Shown here: positions 37,593 through 46,208 of the stretch, piece after piece
Layout of the letters: each line of letters starts with the position of its first letter
Numbering within the stretch: the stretch's first letter is position 1
From: Halanaerobacter jeridensis
Lineage (GTDB): Bacteria > Bacillota > Halanaerobiia > Halobacteroidales > Halobacteroidaceae
DNA: 64,000 nt
Assembly (NCBI RefSeq): GCF_016908315.1
Contig: NZ_JAFBDQ010000002.1
Coordinates: forward strand, 186,001-250,000
Direction of reading: 5' to 3'
Notes under the pieces: generated by a model
What the model was told of the DNA's origin: nothing
What the model saw: the letters and a program-made list of their open reading frames with translations, nothing else
Database searches by the model: none
Position numbers and translations under genes: made by a program

Positions 37593-39527
37593 ATGAAGTT
37601 TAAACTTGATGAACAACAGTTACCTGATGATGTGAAAGAGGTTGAAATTACAGCAATCAAAGTAGAAGCAGGGGATAAAGTTACTTCTGGACAAGTAATT
37701 ATGGATGTAGAAGCAGATAAAACAAGTATATCTTTAACGGTGGATAAAGCAGGAAAAATAGATGAAGTATTAGTCACTGGAGGAGAAGAAGTGCCAGTCG
37801 GAGCACCTTTATTGGAGTTGACTGCTCCAGCAACAATTGAAATTGAGTTATCTAAGCAGGATTTACCTGGGAATTCTGAAGAAGCGCAAGTGACTGATAT
37901 CCCATTAGAGGTGGGAGCAGAAGTAAAAGTAGGAACGGTACTTTGTGAATTAGAAGCAGATAAAGCTACTGTAGCTATTGAAGCAGAGGAGCAGGGAACG
38001 ATTGCAAAAATTAAGGTAGCTGAAGGAGATAAAGTTGAAATAGGAACAGTATTGATGACCCTTAATCCAGTTCAAGATACAGCTGCTGAAGAAACTAAAA
38101 ATATATCTTCAGCTAGTAGTGAACAAGAGAGTGAAATCACTATTATTGGTGGTGGACCTGGTGGTTATGTAGCTGCACTAGAAGCAGCAAAACAAGGAGC
38201 AGATGTGACGGTAATTGAAAAAGAAGAGTTGGGTGGTACTTGTTTGAATTGGGGTTGTATCCCAACTAAAGCTTTAGTCCGCTCTGCAGAGGTTTATACT
38301 AATTTAAAAGAAGCTGAACAGTTTGGCTGTCGAGCCGAAGAAGTAGATTTTGAATGGTCGGAAATTATAGAGCGCAAAAATAATATCGTAACGCAATTAA
38401 CTAATGGAATTTCTAGTCTGTTAGATAAACATAATATAGAAGTGATTTCGGGTACGGCAGAGTTAGTTGATGAGACTACTGTACTAGCAGTTAAGGAAGA
38501 TGAAAAAATAGTTATTAATACAGAGGAAATAATTTTAGCAACTGGTTCACAGCCAGTAGAAATACCGATAGTTGAGCAAGGGGCAGAAGATTACTTATTG
38601 TACAGCAGACAAGCTTTAGATTTAGATGAATTGCCAGAAGAAATGGTGATTATTGGTGGTGGAGTAATTGGTCTAGAATTTGCTTTTATCTTTTCTCGCT
38701 TAGATTTAGATGTAACAGTAATTGAATATTTAGATGAAGTCTTATCTTTTCTTGATACTGATGTCATAGATGAGATCACTGCTGCAGCTAAAGAAGAAGG
38801 AATCGATATTTATACTGGTGCTGAAGCACAGCAGATTACAACAACTGCTGATGAACAGGCGCTGGTTAAATTTAAAGAAGCAGGTAAGGAAAAGTATATT
38901 ACTGCAGAGAAAGTCTTAATGGCTGTAGGTCGCAAACCTGATTTAGGTGGTTTAGATGTAGAAGAAGTTGGAGTTGAGATTGATGAAAATAGTGGTGGTA
39001 TTAAAGTTGACGAAAAGATGCAGACTACAATAGATAACATCTATGCTATTGGTGATGTGACGGGCAAAACTCAATTAGCTCATGCTGCTTCTCATCAAGG
39101 TATAGTCGCAGTTAAAAATATCTTAGGAACAGAAGAAAAAATGAATTATAATGCCATTCCAACGGCTATCTTTACAGCACCAGAGATTGCATCGGTAGGA
39201 CTAACTGAGGCAGAGGCAGAAGCTGAGAATAAAGATATTGCAGTCGGGAAATTTCCTGTGGCAGCAAATGGTAAAGATCTAACTTTAGGAGAGACGAGAG
39301 GCTTTATTAAGATTATTGCTGATGCCAAAACCGACCAGGTATTAGGGGGAGCAATTATTGGACCGCATGCGACTGATTTAATTACAGAAGTCACTTTAGC
39401 GGTTACTAATGAATTGTCAACTGCAGAAGTAATAGAGACTATTCATGCTCATCCTACGAGTGCAGAATCAATTCATGAAGCTGCTTTAGCAGTGAGACCA
39501 GAAGGAGCACTCCACTATGCCGAATAA
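37593..39527 (+). CDS. lpdA: Dihydrolipoyl dehydrogenase with two N-terminal lipoyl domains
   Basis: 644 residues, ATG after AAAGGAGGAG. Two lipoyl domains (about 1-78 and 79-157) carry the modifiable Lys in VEADKTSISL and LEADKATVAI. The flavoprotein disulfide reductase part (about 177-644) has the FAD motif IIGGGPGGYVAALEAAKQGA, the redox disulfide GGTCLNWGCIPTKALV, the NAD site IIGGGVIGLEF, and the C-terminal His-Glu pair in HAHPTSAESIHEAA. It reoxidises lipoyl groups of 2-oxoacid, acetoin or glycine-cleavage complexes. One N-terminal lipoyl domain is known in some bacteria; two is unusual. Lipoate ligase overlaps its 3' end by 11 bases. No E1 or E2 gene is in the window. Confidence 0.93.
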   Translation: MKFKLDEQQLPDDVKEVEITAIKVEAGDKVTSGQVIMDVEADKTSISLTVDKAGKIDEVLVTGGEEVPVGAPLLELTAPATIEIELSKQDLPGNSEEAQVTDIPLEVGAEVKVGTVLCELEADKATVAIEAEEQGTIAKIKVAEGDKVEIGTVLMTLNPVQDTAAEETKNISSASSEQESEITIIGGGPGGYVAALEAAKQGADVTVIEKEELGGTCLNWGCIPTKALVRSAEVYTNLKEAEQFGCRAEEVDFEWSEIIERKNNIVTQLTNGISSLLDKHNIEVISGTAELVDETTVLAVKEDEKIVINTEEIILATGSQPVEIPIVEQGAEDYLLYSRQALDLDELPEEMVIIGGGVIGLEFAFIFSRLDLDVTVIEYLDEVLSFLDTDVIDEITAAAKEEGIDIYTGAEAQQITTTADEQALVKFKEAGKEKYITAEKVLMAVGRKPDLGGLDVEEVGVEIDENSGGIKVDEKMQTTIDNIYAIGDVTGKTQLAHAASHQGIVAVKNILGTEEKMNYNAIPTAIFTAPEIASVGLTEAEAEAENKDIAVGKFPVAANGKDLTLGETRGFIKIIADAKTDQVLGGAIIGPHATDLITEVTLAVTNELSTAEVIETIHAHPTSAESIHEAALAVRPEGALHYAE

Positions 39528-40551
39528 AGATTTAAATGCTAAGTTAGTTTTAGGAACAGGCTATGACCCGTGGTATAATTTAGCTGTTGAAGAATATTTA
39601 GTAGAACAGCTAGATGAAAGAGAGATAATCCTTTATCTGTGGCAGAATGATAATACAGTTGTTATTGGTCGTAATCAGAATGCATGGCAGGAATGTCGGA
39701 TTGGTAAGTTAGAAGATAATGGAGGAAAGTTGGCCCGCCGCTTGTCTGGTGGTGGGGCAGTATTTCATGACCGAGGTAATTTAAATTATACCTTAATAAT
39801 GCCTAAAAAGGTATATAATCTAGAAGAACAGTTAACAGTAATTATTAAATCGCTCAATGATTTAGGTATAGCAGCTGAATTTTCAGGGCGTAATGATATA
39901 GTTTGCCAAGATAAGAAAATCTCCGGTAATGCTTTTTATTATGGGACTAAAGGTGCTTACATTCATGGGACAGTTTTAGTAGATAGTGAGTTAGACAAAT
40001 TGTCTTCTTATCTCAAAGTCTCAGAAGAGAAGATTAAATCGAAAGGAATTGATTCTGTAACTGCTCGGGTGATGAATTTAACTGACGTTGATGAAAGTTT
40101 AAATATAGAAGATGTGCAGAATAGTATTCAAGCTAGTTTTCGTGAACTATATAATGACGGACAACCCTTAACTCAAATGGAGATCACAGAAAATGACCGC
40201 ATTCAAGAATTATATAATAAATATTCTTCCTGGGAGTGGCGATTTGGTGAAAATCCTGACTGTGATATTTCACTTAATAATCGTTTTGAATGGGGAGAAG
40301 TGGAATTTAATTTAAAATTGACTGCTGGTAATATAGAAGAAGCAGTCTTGTATTCTGATGCGATGTATGGTGATTTAATTCAAAAGATAGCTGATTGCTT
40401 AACAGGTCAACCCTTTAAACTATCTAGAATATTACAGATAGTAGGGGAAGTACTGGCCGATTATCATTTTCCTAAGCAAAGAGATGGACGAAAGATAACT
40501 AAGGAATTTATAGGATGGTTAGAAAGTGAATTGAAAGAGATTGTTTATTAA
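39517..40551 (+). CDS. lplA: Lipoate-protein ligase A
   Basis: 344 residues; the ATG lies inside the last codons of lpdA (11-base overlap), so translation is coupled. LplA activates lipoate with ATP and attaches it to lipoyl-domain lysines. Seen: VVIGRNQNAWQEC, the RRLSGGGAVFHDRGNLNYT lipoate site, KISGNAFYYGTKGAYIHGT, and a C-terminal accessory domain (about residues 245-344), so both domains of a full-length ligase are present. The obvious client is the pair of lipoyl domains on the preceding gene product. Confidence 0.95.
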   Translation: MPNKDLNAKLVLGTGYDPWYNLAVEEYLVEQLDEREIILYLWQNDNTVVIGRNQNAWQECRIGKLEDNGGKLARRLSGGGAVFHDRGNLNYTLIMPKKVYNLEEQLTVIIKSLNDLGIAAEFSGRNDIVCQDKKISGNAFYYGTKGAYIHGTVLVDSELDKLSSYLKVSEEKIKSKGIDSVTARVMNLTDVDESLNIEDVQNSIQASFRELYNDGQPLTQMEITENDRIQELYNKYSSWEWRFGENPDCDISLNNRFEWGEVEFNLKLTAGNIEEAVLYSDAMYGDLIQKIADCLTGQPFKLSRILQIVGEVLADYHFPKQRDGRKITKEFIGWLESELKEIVY

Positions 40552-40563
40552 ATGATATTACTA

Positions 40564-40591
40564 CCTCGGGTTAATGGAAATTAGCCCGGGG
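40564..40591 (+). terminator. Terminator after lplA
   Basis: CCTCGGGTTAAT-GGAA-ATTAGCCCGGGG (G-T pairs allowed) followed by TTTTTTT. Confidence 0.85.
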
Positions 40592-40696
40592 TTTTTTTGA
40601 ATTTGAGCTCATTAATTTGTAATATTAATAGTAATTTGTAGTAAACTATGTTATAATAGATAAGGTTCACCAAAGAAAGGGAAGTGAAATTATATA

Positions 40697-42277
40697 ATGG
40701 AAAAAAAGAAATTTACAGAGTTGAATTTGTCGACAGAGATTAACAAAGCAGTTGAAGATATGGGATTTGAAGAAGCAACCCCTATTCAGACCCAAGCAAT
40801 TCCACACATATTGGAAGGGCAAGATGTTATTGGTCAAGCCCAAACGGGGACGGGGAAAACAGCAGCTTTTGGAATTCCTATTTTAGAAAGAATCGATGAA
40901 AGTAATAATAATGTACAAGTGTTAATCTTATGTCCGACAAGAGAATTAGCAATTCAGGTATCAGAAGAAATTAAAAGATTGGCCAAATATAAAAAGCAGG
41001 TTAAGACTTTGCCAGTTTACGGAGGACAACCAATTAAGCGTCAAATTAGAGCTCTTAAAAAGGGAGTTCAAATTGTAATTGGAACTCCAGGACGAACAAT
41101 GGACCATATGAGACGAGGTACTTTGAAATTAGATAAATTGGAAATGGTTGTTTTAGATGAAGCAGATGAAATGTTGAATATGGGATTTAGAGATGATATA
41201 GAAACTATTCTTAAAGGAACAAATGGAGAACAGCAGACTATATTTTTCTCTGCTACAATGCCGCAGTCAATCTTAAATTTAAGAAAGAAATATCAAAATA
41301 ATCCAGAAATCATTAAGGTAGTTCATAAAAAGTTGACTGTGCCTAATATTGAACAAGCTTATTTTGAAGTGAAAAGACGAGATAAGGTAGAAAGTTTATC
41401 ACGATTAATTGATTTATATAATCCAAAGTTAGCATTAGTATTTTGTAATACTAGAAAACAAGTTGATGAATTGTCTCTTCATTTACAAGGTCGAGGTTAC
41501 TTTGCCGACAATTTACATGGGGGCATGAATCAACGTCAACGTGATAGAGTTATGGATAAGTTTAAGAATGGAACTGTAGAGGTTTTAGTAGCTACTGATG
41601 TAGCAGCTAGAGGAATTGATATTGATGATATAGAGATGGTCTTTAATTATGATGTTCCGCGTGATGAAGAATACTATGTGCACCGGATTGGTCGAACTGG
41701 CCGAGCGGGAAGAAAAGGAAAAGCTTTTACTTTTGTATCAGGTAAAGAGATTTATCAATTGAAGGATATTCAAAAATATACTAAGACTAAAATTCCAAGA
41801 AAGCAGGTACCTTCACCTGGCGATATAGAAAAGGTGAAGATGGATTTATTATTGGAAGATGCTTGTGAAATTGTAGAGAATGATAATTTGGCTAAAGAAG
41901 TGGAGATGATTGAAGAATTAACGGCAGAAGATTATACTTCACTTGATATAGCAGCAGCACTATTAAAAATAGTAACTACAGCAGATAATAAAGAAGAAGA
42001 AAGTGAAGAGAACTTCGGTGATACAGGAGCAGAACCAGGTATGGTGAGATTATTTATTAATGTTGGTAAAAATCAAAATGTAAGTCCTGGTGATGTTGTA
42101 GGAGCAATAGCTGGTGAGACAGGTATTTCCGGTAATTTAGTAGGATTGATTGATATTTATGATCGCTATACTTTTGTAGAAGTGCCACGTGATCATGCTC
42201 AAGAAGTACTAAGAGTTATGAAAAATAATCGAATTAAAGGTAAGAATATTAATATCGAACCTGCTAATCCAAAGTAA
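40697..42277 (+). CDS. DEAD-box ATP-dependent RNA helicase with DbpA-type RNA-binding domain
   Basis: 526 residues. All helicase motifs are visible in order: Q motif (GFEEATPIQTQAIP), I AQTGTGKTAAF, Ia PTRELAIQV, II VLDEADEML, III FFSATMP, IV LVFCNTRKQVDEL, V ATDVAARGIDI, VI HRIGRTGRAGRKG. Residues about 450-526 form a DbpA-like RRM (MVRLFINVGKNQNVSPGDVV, ending YTFVEVPRDHAQEVL). It is likely a CshA/DeaD-type helicase for ribosome assembly or mRNA decay. It has its own terminator and lies alone between two unrelated genes. Confidence 0.95.
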   Translation: MEKKKFTELNLSTEINKAVEDMGFEEATPIQTQAIPHILEGQDVIGQAQTGTGKTAAFGIPILERIDESNNNVQVLILCPTRELAIQVSEEIKRLAKYKKQVKTLPVYGGQPIKRQIRALKKGVQIVIGTPGRTMDHMRRGTLKLDKLEMVVLDEADEMLNMGFRDDIETILKGTNGEQQTIFFSATMPQSILNLRKKYQNNPEIIKVVHKKLTVPNIEQAYFEVKRRDKVESLSRLIDLYNPKLALVFCNTRKQVDELSLHLQGRGYFADNLHGGMNQRQRDRVMDKFKNGTVEVLVATDVAARGIDIDDIEMVFNYDVPRDEEYYVHRIGRTGRAGRKGKAFTFVSGKEIYQLKDIQKYTKTKIPRKQVPSPGDIEKVKMDLLLEDACEIVENDNLAKEVEMIEELTAEDYTSLDIAAALLKIVTTADNKEEESEENFGDTGAEPGMVRLFINVGKNQNVSPGDVVGAIAGETGISGNLVGLIDIYDRYTFVEVPRDHAQEVLRVMKNNRIKGKNINIEPANPK

Positions 42278-42343
42278 AAAATAATTGTATCTTAGCTAAT
42301 AATGCTATGGAATTTGATTAAAAATAAAAAATTGTGATTTACT

Positions 42344-42369
42344 ACCTACCTTAGAGAAAAAAGGTAGGT
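42344..42369 (+). terminator. Terminator after the DEAD-box helicase
   Basis: ACCTACCTT-AGAGAAAA-AAGGTAGGT followed by TTTTCTTTTTT. Confidence 0.82.
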
Positions 42370-42481
42370 TTTTCTTTTTTATTAGTAATTATTTCTGTTT
42401 GAAGAAGGTAGAAAAAGTTTGATGTTGAAATTAAAAATATAAGACTTAATTGCTAAGCTAATTCTAAAAGGGGGAATTATA

Positions 42482-43936
42482 GTGTATGATGTAACTATTA
42501 TTGGAGCTGGAGTAGTGGGGACAGCAATTGCACGAGAATTATCAAAATATGATTTGAATTTATGTTTAGTAGAAAGAGCAGGAGATGTTTCTACAGGAGC
42601 GTCTAAGGCTAATAGTGGAATAGTACATGGTGGTTATGTAGGGAAATATGGAACTACTAAGGGTGAACTTTGTATTAGAGGTAATGAATTAATTAGAGAA
42701 TTAGACGAAGAATTAAATTTTGGGTTTAGAGAAACTGGAGCCTTGATAGTAGGATTTGATGAAAGAGATGAAGAAAATATAAAAAAAGTATATCAAAATG
42801 GTTTAAAGGTAGGGCATGATGAAGATGATTTGGAAATACTGTATGATAAAGAAAAGATAAAAGAATTGGAACCTCATTTAAATGAAGATGTAGAACTGGC
42901 AATGCACTGTAAAAGCGTAGGTGTGACATCACCGTATGAAATGACAATTGCTTTAGCAGAAAATGCTGTAGAAAATGGTGTTGATTTGAAATTAGAAAAT
43001 GAGGTAGTAGATATAGATAATCAAAGCGATTACTTTAAGCTTAAAACAAATCAAACGGAAATTAAAAGTAGATATGTTGTTAATGCAGCAGGAGTTTATA
43101 GTGATAAAGTAGCTCAGATGCTAGGAATAGATGACTTTGAAATATACCCAAGAAGAGGGCAATATGTATTATTTGCTAAAGACCAAAGTGATTTAATTAA
43201 TAGTGTTATTTTTCAAACGCCAACTAAAAAGAGTAAAGGTGTCTTAGTAACTACTACTTATCACGGTAACTTTATGCTGGGCCCTAATGCTGAAGATATA
43301 GATAAAAAGGAAAATATAGATACGACTATTGAAGAGATTGAATCAATTGTAGAAACTGCTAGAAAATCCATTCCTGATTTTGATATTAAGAGAGCTTTAA
43401 CCACTTTTTCAGGAATTAGAGCTAAAAGTAGCACTGGAGATTTCATAGTTGAAGAGAGTGCAGTAGAGGGCTTTGTTAATGCAGCCGGTATAGATTCTCC
43501 TGGTTTGACTTCTTCTCCAGCTATAGCAGAGCGAGTTAGAAATATTTTGCAGGATAGTGGCTTGAAATTAAAAGAGAAAGAAGACTTTGATCCTCATCGT
43601 GAGCCGATTATTACTAAAGGTGATATGCATTTAGAGGCTGAAATAGATCATGAAGATCCGGCCAAAAATATAATTTGCAGATGTGAAAGAGTAACTGAGG
43701 CTGAAATTAAGGATGCTATGAATAGAGGAATTGAAATTAAAACTACAGATCAAATTAAGCGTCGTACTCGAGCAGGAATGGGTAATTGCCAAGCTCAGTT
43801 TTGTCAATCACGAGTTAAAAAGTTGATTGCTGAAGAAAAAGGAATTGATGTTGATGAAGTAACAGTTAGAGGAGAAAATAAATCTCCAGCCCCTCAGAGA
43901 GTTGATATTAATGAAATTCGAAAAATAGATAAATAA
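42482..43936 (+). CDS. GlpA-like FAD-dependent oxidoreductase with C-terminal BFD-like [2Fe-2S] domain
   Basis: 484 residues with a GTG start after AAAGGGGG. FAD motif YDVTIIGAGVVGTAIARELS, then the DAO-type fold (SKANSGIVHGGYVGKYGT, TTFSGIRAKSSTGDFIVEE). Residues about 395-450 form a Fer2_BFD domain with the Cys set CRC, then CQAQFC. This architecture matches the anaerobic glycerol-3-phosphate dehydrogenase subunit A and its two-domain relatives, which usually work with GlpB- or NADH-oxidase-like partners; none is next to it here. Substrate is therefore uncertain (glycerol-3-phosphate or 2-hydroxyglutarate-like). Confidence 0.87.
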   Translation: MYDVTIIGAGVVGTAIARELSKYDLNLCLVERAGDVSTGASKANSGIVHGGYVGKYGTTKGELCIRGNELIRELDEELNFGFRETGALIVGFDERDEENIKKVYQNGLKVGHDEDDLEILYDKEKIKELEPHLNEDVELAMHCKSVGVTSPYEMTIALAENAVENGVDLKLENEVVDIDNQSDYFKLKTNQTEIKSRYVVNAAGVYSDKVAQMLGIDDFEIYPRRGQYVLFAKDQSDLINSVIFQTPTKKSKGVLVTTTYHGNFMLGPNAEDIDKKENIDTTIEEIESIVETARKSIPDFDIKRALTTFSGIRAKSSTGDFIVEESAVEGFVNAAGIDSPGLTSSPAIAERVRNILQDSGLKLKEKEDFDPHREPIITKGDMHLEAEIDHEDPAKNIICRCERVTEAEIKDAMNRGIEIKTTDQIKRRTRAGMGNCQAQFCQSRVKKLIAEEKGIDVDEVTVRGENKSPAPQRVDINEIRKIDK

Positions 43937-44067
43937 TTTTTTAATTAAGCGAAGATAGCCTGCCTTCGTTTAATTATTGGATTAGATTTGATATAATAAA
44001 TAATGTAAGTTGTTTTTAAAATAAAATAATAGATTTGATCTATTTTTGGGATAATAAGGGGCGATAG

Positions 44068-45177
44068 ATGATAATGGAACAAGAATTATTAATTAATGCG
44101 GATGAAGCTTATTCTGAAATACTTACTCAAATAAGATTAGCACAAGAGTCTATCCATATTTGTATGTATATTTGGCGTGATGATAAAATAGGTAACCTTA
44201 TAGCTCAGGAGTTACTAGAAGCGGCAAATAGGGGAGTAAATATAAAAATTATTAAAGATAAAGCAGGTTCAGTATTTGAAAGAGTGGAATTAGAAAAACA
44301 GAGTTTTTTTCATAAACAGAAAAATCTAAGTTCATTAATTAAGGAAGGAATTCTGTCTCTTTTATATTATCGAGAAAATGATGTTTCTAATGACCAACTT
44401 ACAAATCGGAAATTAAATCAACTTTTAGAGCATCCAAATATTAAAATAGACTTTGAAGAAGAGAGACATGACCACTCTAAATATTTTATTTTTGATAATC
44501 GAACTTTAATTTTAGGTGGAATGAATATAGGAGATAAGAAGAGCACTCCCCAAGAGCAGAAATATAGAGACTATATGATTAAGTTAACTGGGAAAGAAGT
44601 AGTTGCGTACTTCTTTAGTCGTTTACAGGGAAAAAAATCTTGTGTTGGGCAAGAACTTGAATTTTATTTTAACCATCGTGAGTCTAACTTATATGAAATA
44701 AAGCCTCAAGTAATAGACCTTTTAGAGCAAGCCCAAGAGAGAGTTGATATCGAAATGGCCTATTTTGGTGATTGTGATATTACTGATAAAATCATTGAAA
44801 TTTGTCAACGAGGAATTGAGGTTACAATTATAACTTCTAGAAATTCTAATGTACAGCGTGATTTAAATAAATGTGTGCTGCGCAAATTAATCAAGAAAAC
44901 AGGTTCTGAATTAACAATTTATTTATCAGAACAATTAATTCATTCTAAATTTATGTGTATTGACCAGCAGGCTTTTTTCCTAGGTTCTGCTAATTTCAAC
45001 AAATTAGGAATGGAGCAGTTGTCTGAATTAAATGTGTTAGTAAAGAATAGCTCTCAAATTTATCAGCAGTGGAAAGAATGGCGTAAAAGGCATTTAAACG
45101 AATGTGTTTTAATTTCTCAAGAAGAAGATTTAGATTATAATAAATTAGTAGCTTTAACCGAGAGAGTATTATGTTAA
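44068..45177 (+). CDS. Phospholipase D superfamily protein (cardiolipin synthase-like)
   Basis: 369 residues. Two HKD motifs: HDHSKYFIFDNRTLILGGMN (about residues 134-153) and IHSKFMCIDQQAFFLGSANF (about 290-309), both with the HxKxxxxD pattern and the following Gly-Ser/Gly-Gly and Asn. This is the catalytic arrangement of PLD-type phosphatidyltransferases. It lacks the N-terminal membrane helices of ClsA, so it resembles the ClsB/YwiE-like or other soluble PLD enzymes. Likely cardiolipin synthesis or phospholipid turnover. Confidence 0.87.
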   Translation: MIMEQELLINADEAYSEILTQIRLAQESIHICMYIWRDDKIGNLIAQELLEAANRGVNIKIIKDKAGSVFERVELEKQSFFHKQKNLSSLIKEGILSLLYYRENDVSNDQLTNRKLNQLLEHPNIKIDFEEERHDHSKYFIFDNRTLILGGMNIGDKKSTPQEQKYRDYMIKLTGKEVVAYFFSRLQGKKSCVGQELEFYFNHRESNLYEIKPQVIDLLEQAQERVDIEMAYFGDCDITDKIIEICQRGIEVTIITSRNSNVQRDLNKCVLRKLIKKTGSELTIYLSEQLIHSKFMCIDQQAFFLGSANFNKLGMEQLSELNVLVKNSSQIYQQWKEWRKRHLNECVLISQEEDLDYNKLVALTERVLC

Positions 45178-45194
45178 TTTAATAGTTTTATTAT

Positions 45195-45221
45195 ACCTGC
45201 CTTTGAGTTCTTAAGGTAGGT
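45195..45221 (+). terminator. Terminator after the PLD gene
   Basis: ACCTGCCTT-TGAGTTCTT-AAGGTAGGT (one G-T pair) followed by TTTTTATTTT. Confidence 0.82.
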
Positions 45222-45360
45222 TTTTTATTTTGCTAATTTAGTTAAAATTAAAGAATTAGTTGTGTTAATTAAGATTAATTACTAATAATTTTGATTTTTT
45301 GCAGGTATTATAATCATTTTATTGAAATTCTTTGATAAGATAAATTTTTAAAATTAATTT

Positions 45361-45404
45361 AAGGAGGTGGAGAACTTGGTTATGTTAAAATAACCAAGTC
45401 AATA
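45361..45404 (+). promoter_or_regulatory. Hairpin-bridged ribosome binding site of rubrerythrin
   Basis: AAGGAGGTGG (45361-45370) is a near-perfect Shine-Dalgarno sequence, but the ATG is 35 bases further on. Between them is a perfect 10-bp hairpin: ACTTGGTTAT (45374-45383), loop GTTAAA, ATAACCAAGT (45390-45399). When folded, the effective spacing is about 8 bases (AGA plus CAATA). Alternatively the site serves a 5-codon leader ORF beginning TTG at 45376 and ending TAA at 45393. Confidence 0.65.
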
Positions 45405-46070
45405 ATGAGTGAATTAAAAGGTAGTAATACAGAAGAAAATTTGTTAATGGCATTTGCATTAGAATCTCAGGCACGAAACAGATATGATTATTTTGCACTG
45501 CAGGCTAGAAAAGAAGGTTATGACCAAATTGCTAGAATTTTTGCAGAAACTGCTCAAAATGAAAAAGAACATGGGAAAATATTCTTTAATTTTTTAGAAG
45601 GTGGCCAAAGAGAGATTAAGGCAAGTTATCCTGCAGGTAAGATTGGTACAACAAAAGAAAATTTGAAATTATCAATTGATGGTGAGCATAGAGAAAATTC
45701 TGATTTATATCCTAAATTTGCTGAAGAAGCTGAAGAAGAAGGCTTTCCTAAAGTTGCTAAAGCCTTTAGAAATATAGCCCAGATAGAAGAGGGGCATGAA
45801 AATAAATATCGGGCTTTATTAGATAAAGTAGAGGAGTTAGATTTAGAACCTGAACAAGAAAGTAAAAAGAAATGGGAATGTGTTAAGTGTGGTTATGTAC
45901 ATCAAGGAGAAGAACCACCTGAAGTATGTCCAGTTTGTGACCATGCTAAGCGGCACTTCAGACCACAAAATCGTTTTTTAAGTAGTTATTATAGAAGTGA
46001 AAAATCTGACCATAATAAAACTTATTATCAAGGCAAGAAAAGTGAAAAAGACTGTTATTCTGGGTGTTAA
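45405..46070 (+). CDS. rbr: Rubrerythrin
   Basis: 221 residues. N-terminal ferritin-like diiron domain (ENLLMAFALESQARNRYDYF, ETAQNEKEHGKIFFNFLEGG, then a second pair of Glu/His ligands in AEEAEEEGFPKVAKAFRNIA and IEEGHENKY). C-terminal rubredoxin domain with WECVKCGYVHQG and CPVCDHAKRHF. It reduces hydrogen peroxide in the cytosol of anaerobes using rubredoxin or NADH-linked donors. It ends in an unusual tail of about 30 residues rich in Tyr, Lys and Ser with the end CYSGC, not part of the usual fold. ATG 45405 is the only in-frame start that leaves the diiron domain whole; see the hairpin entry for its unusual ribosome site. Confidence 0.95.
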   Translation: MSELKGSNTEENLLMAFALESQARNRYDYFALQARKEGYDQIARIFAETAQNEKEHGKIFFNFLEGGQREIKASYPAGKIGTTKENLKLSIDGEHRENSDLYPKFAEEAEEEGFPKVAKAFRNIAQIEEGHENKYRALLDKVEELDLEPEQESKKKWECVKCGYVHQGEEPPEVCPVCDHAKRHFRPQNRFLSSYYRSEKSDHNKTYYQGKKSEKDCYSGC

Positions 46071-46090
46071 AGTTAATAATTTAAAAAGCC

Positions 46091-46128
46091 AAAATAAGTG
46101 CCAGTGAATTTTCACTGGCACTTATTTT
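46091..46128 (+). terminator. Terminator after rubrerythrin
   Basis: Perfect 18-bp stem (AAAATAAGTGCCAGTGAA and complement) with a TT loop, followed by GTTTTGG. Confidence 0.88.
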
Positions 46129-46208
46129 GTTTTGGTATTTTATAAAGGTTATTGTATATTTTTGTAGAATAATATATTTTAGATGGCTTTTTATGGGGAG
46201 GGAGGAAT

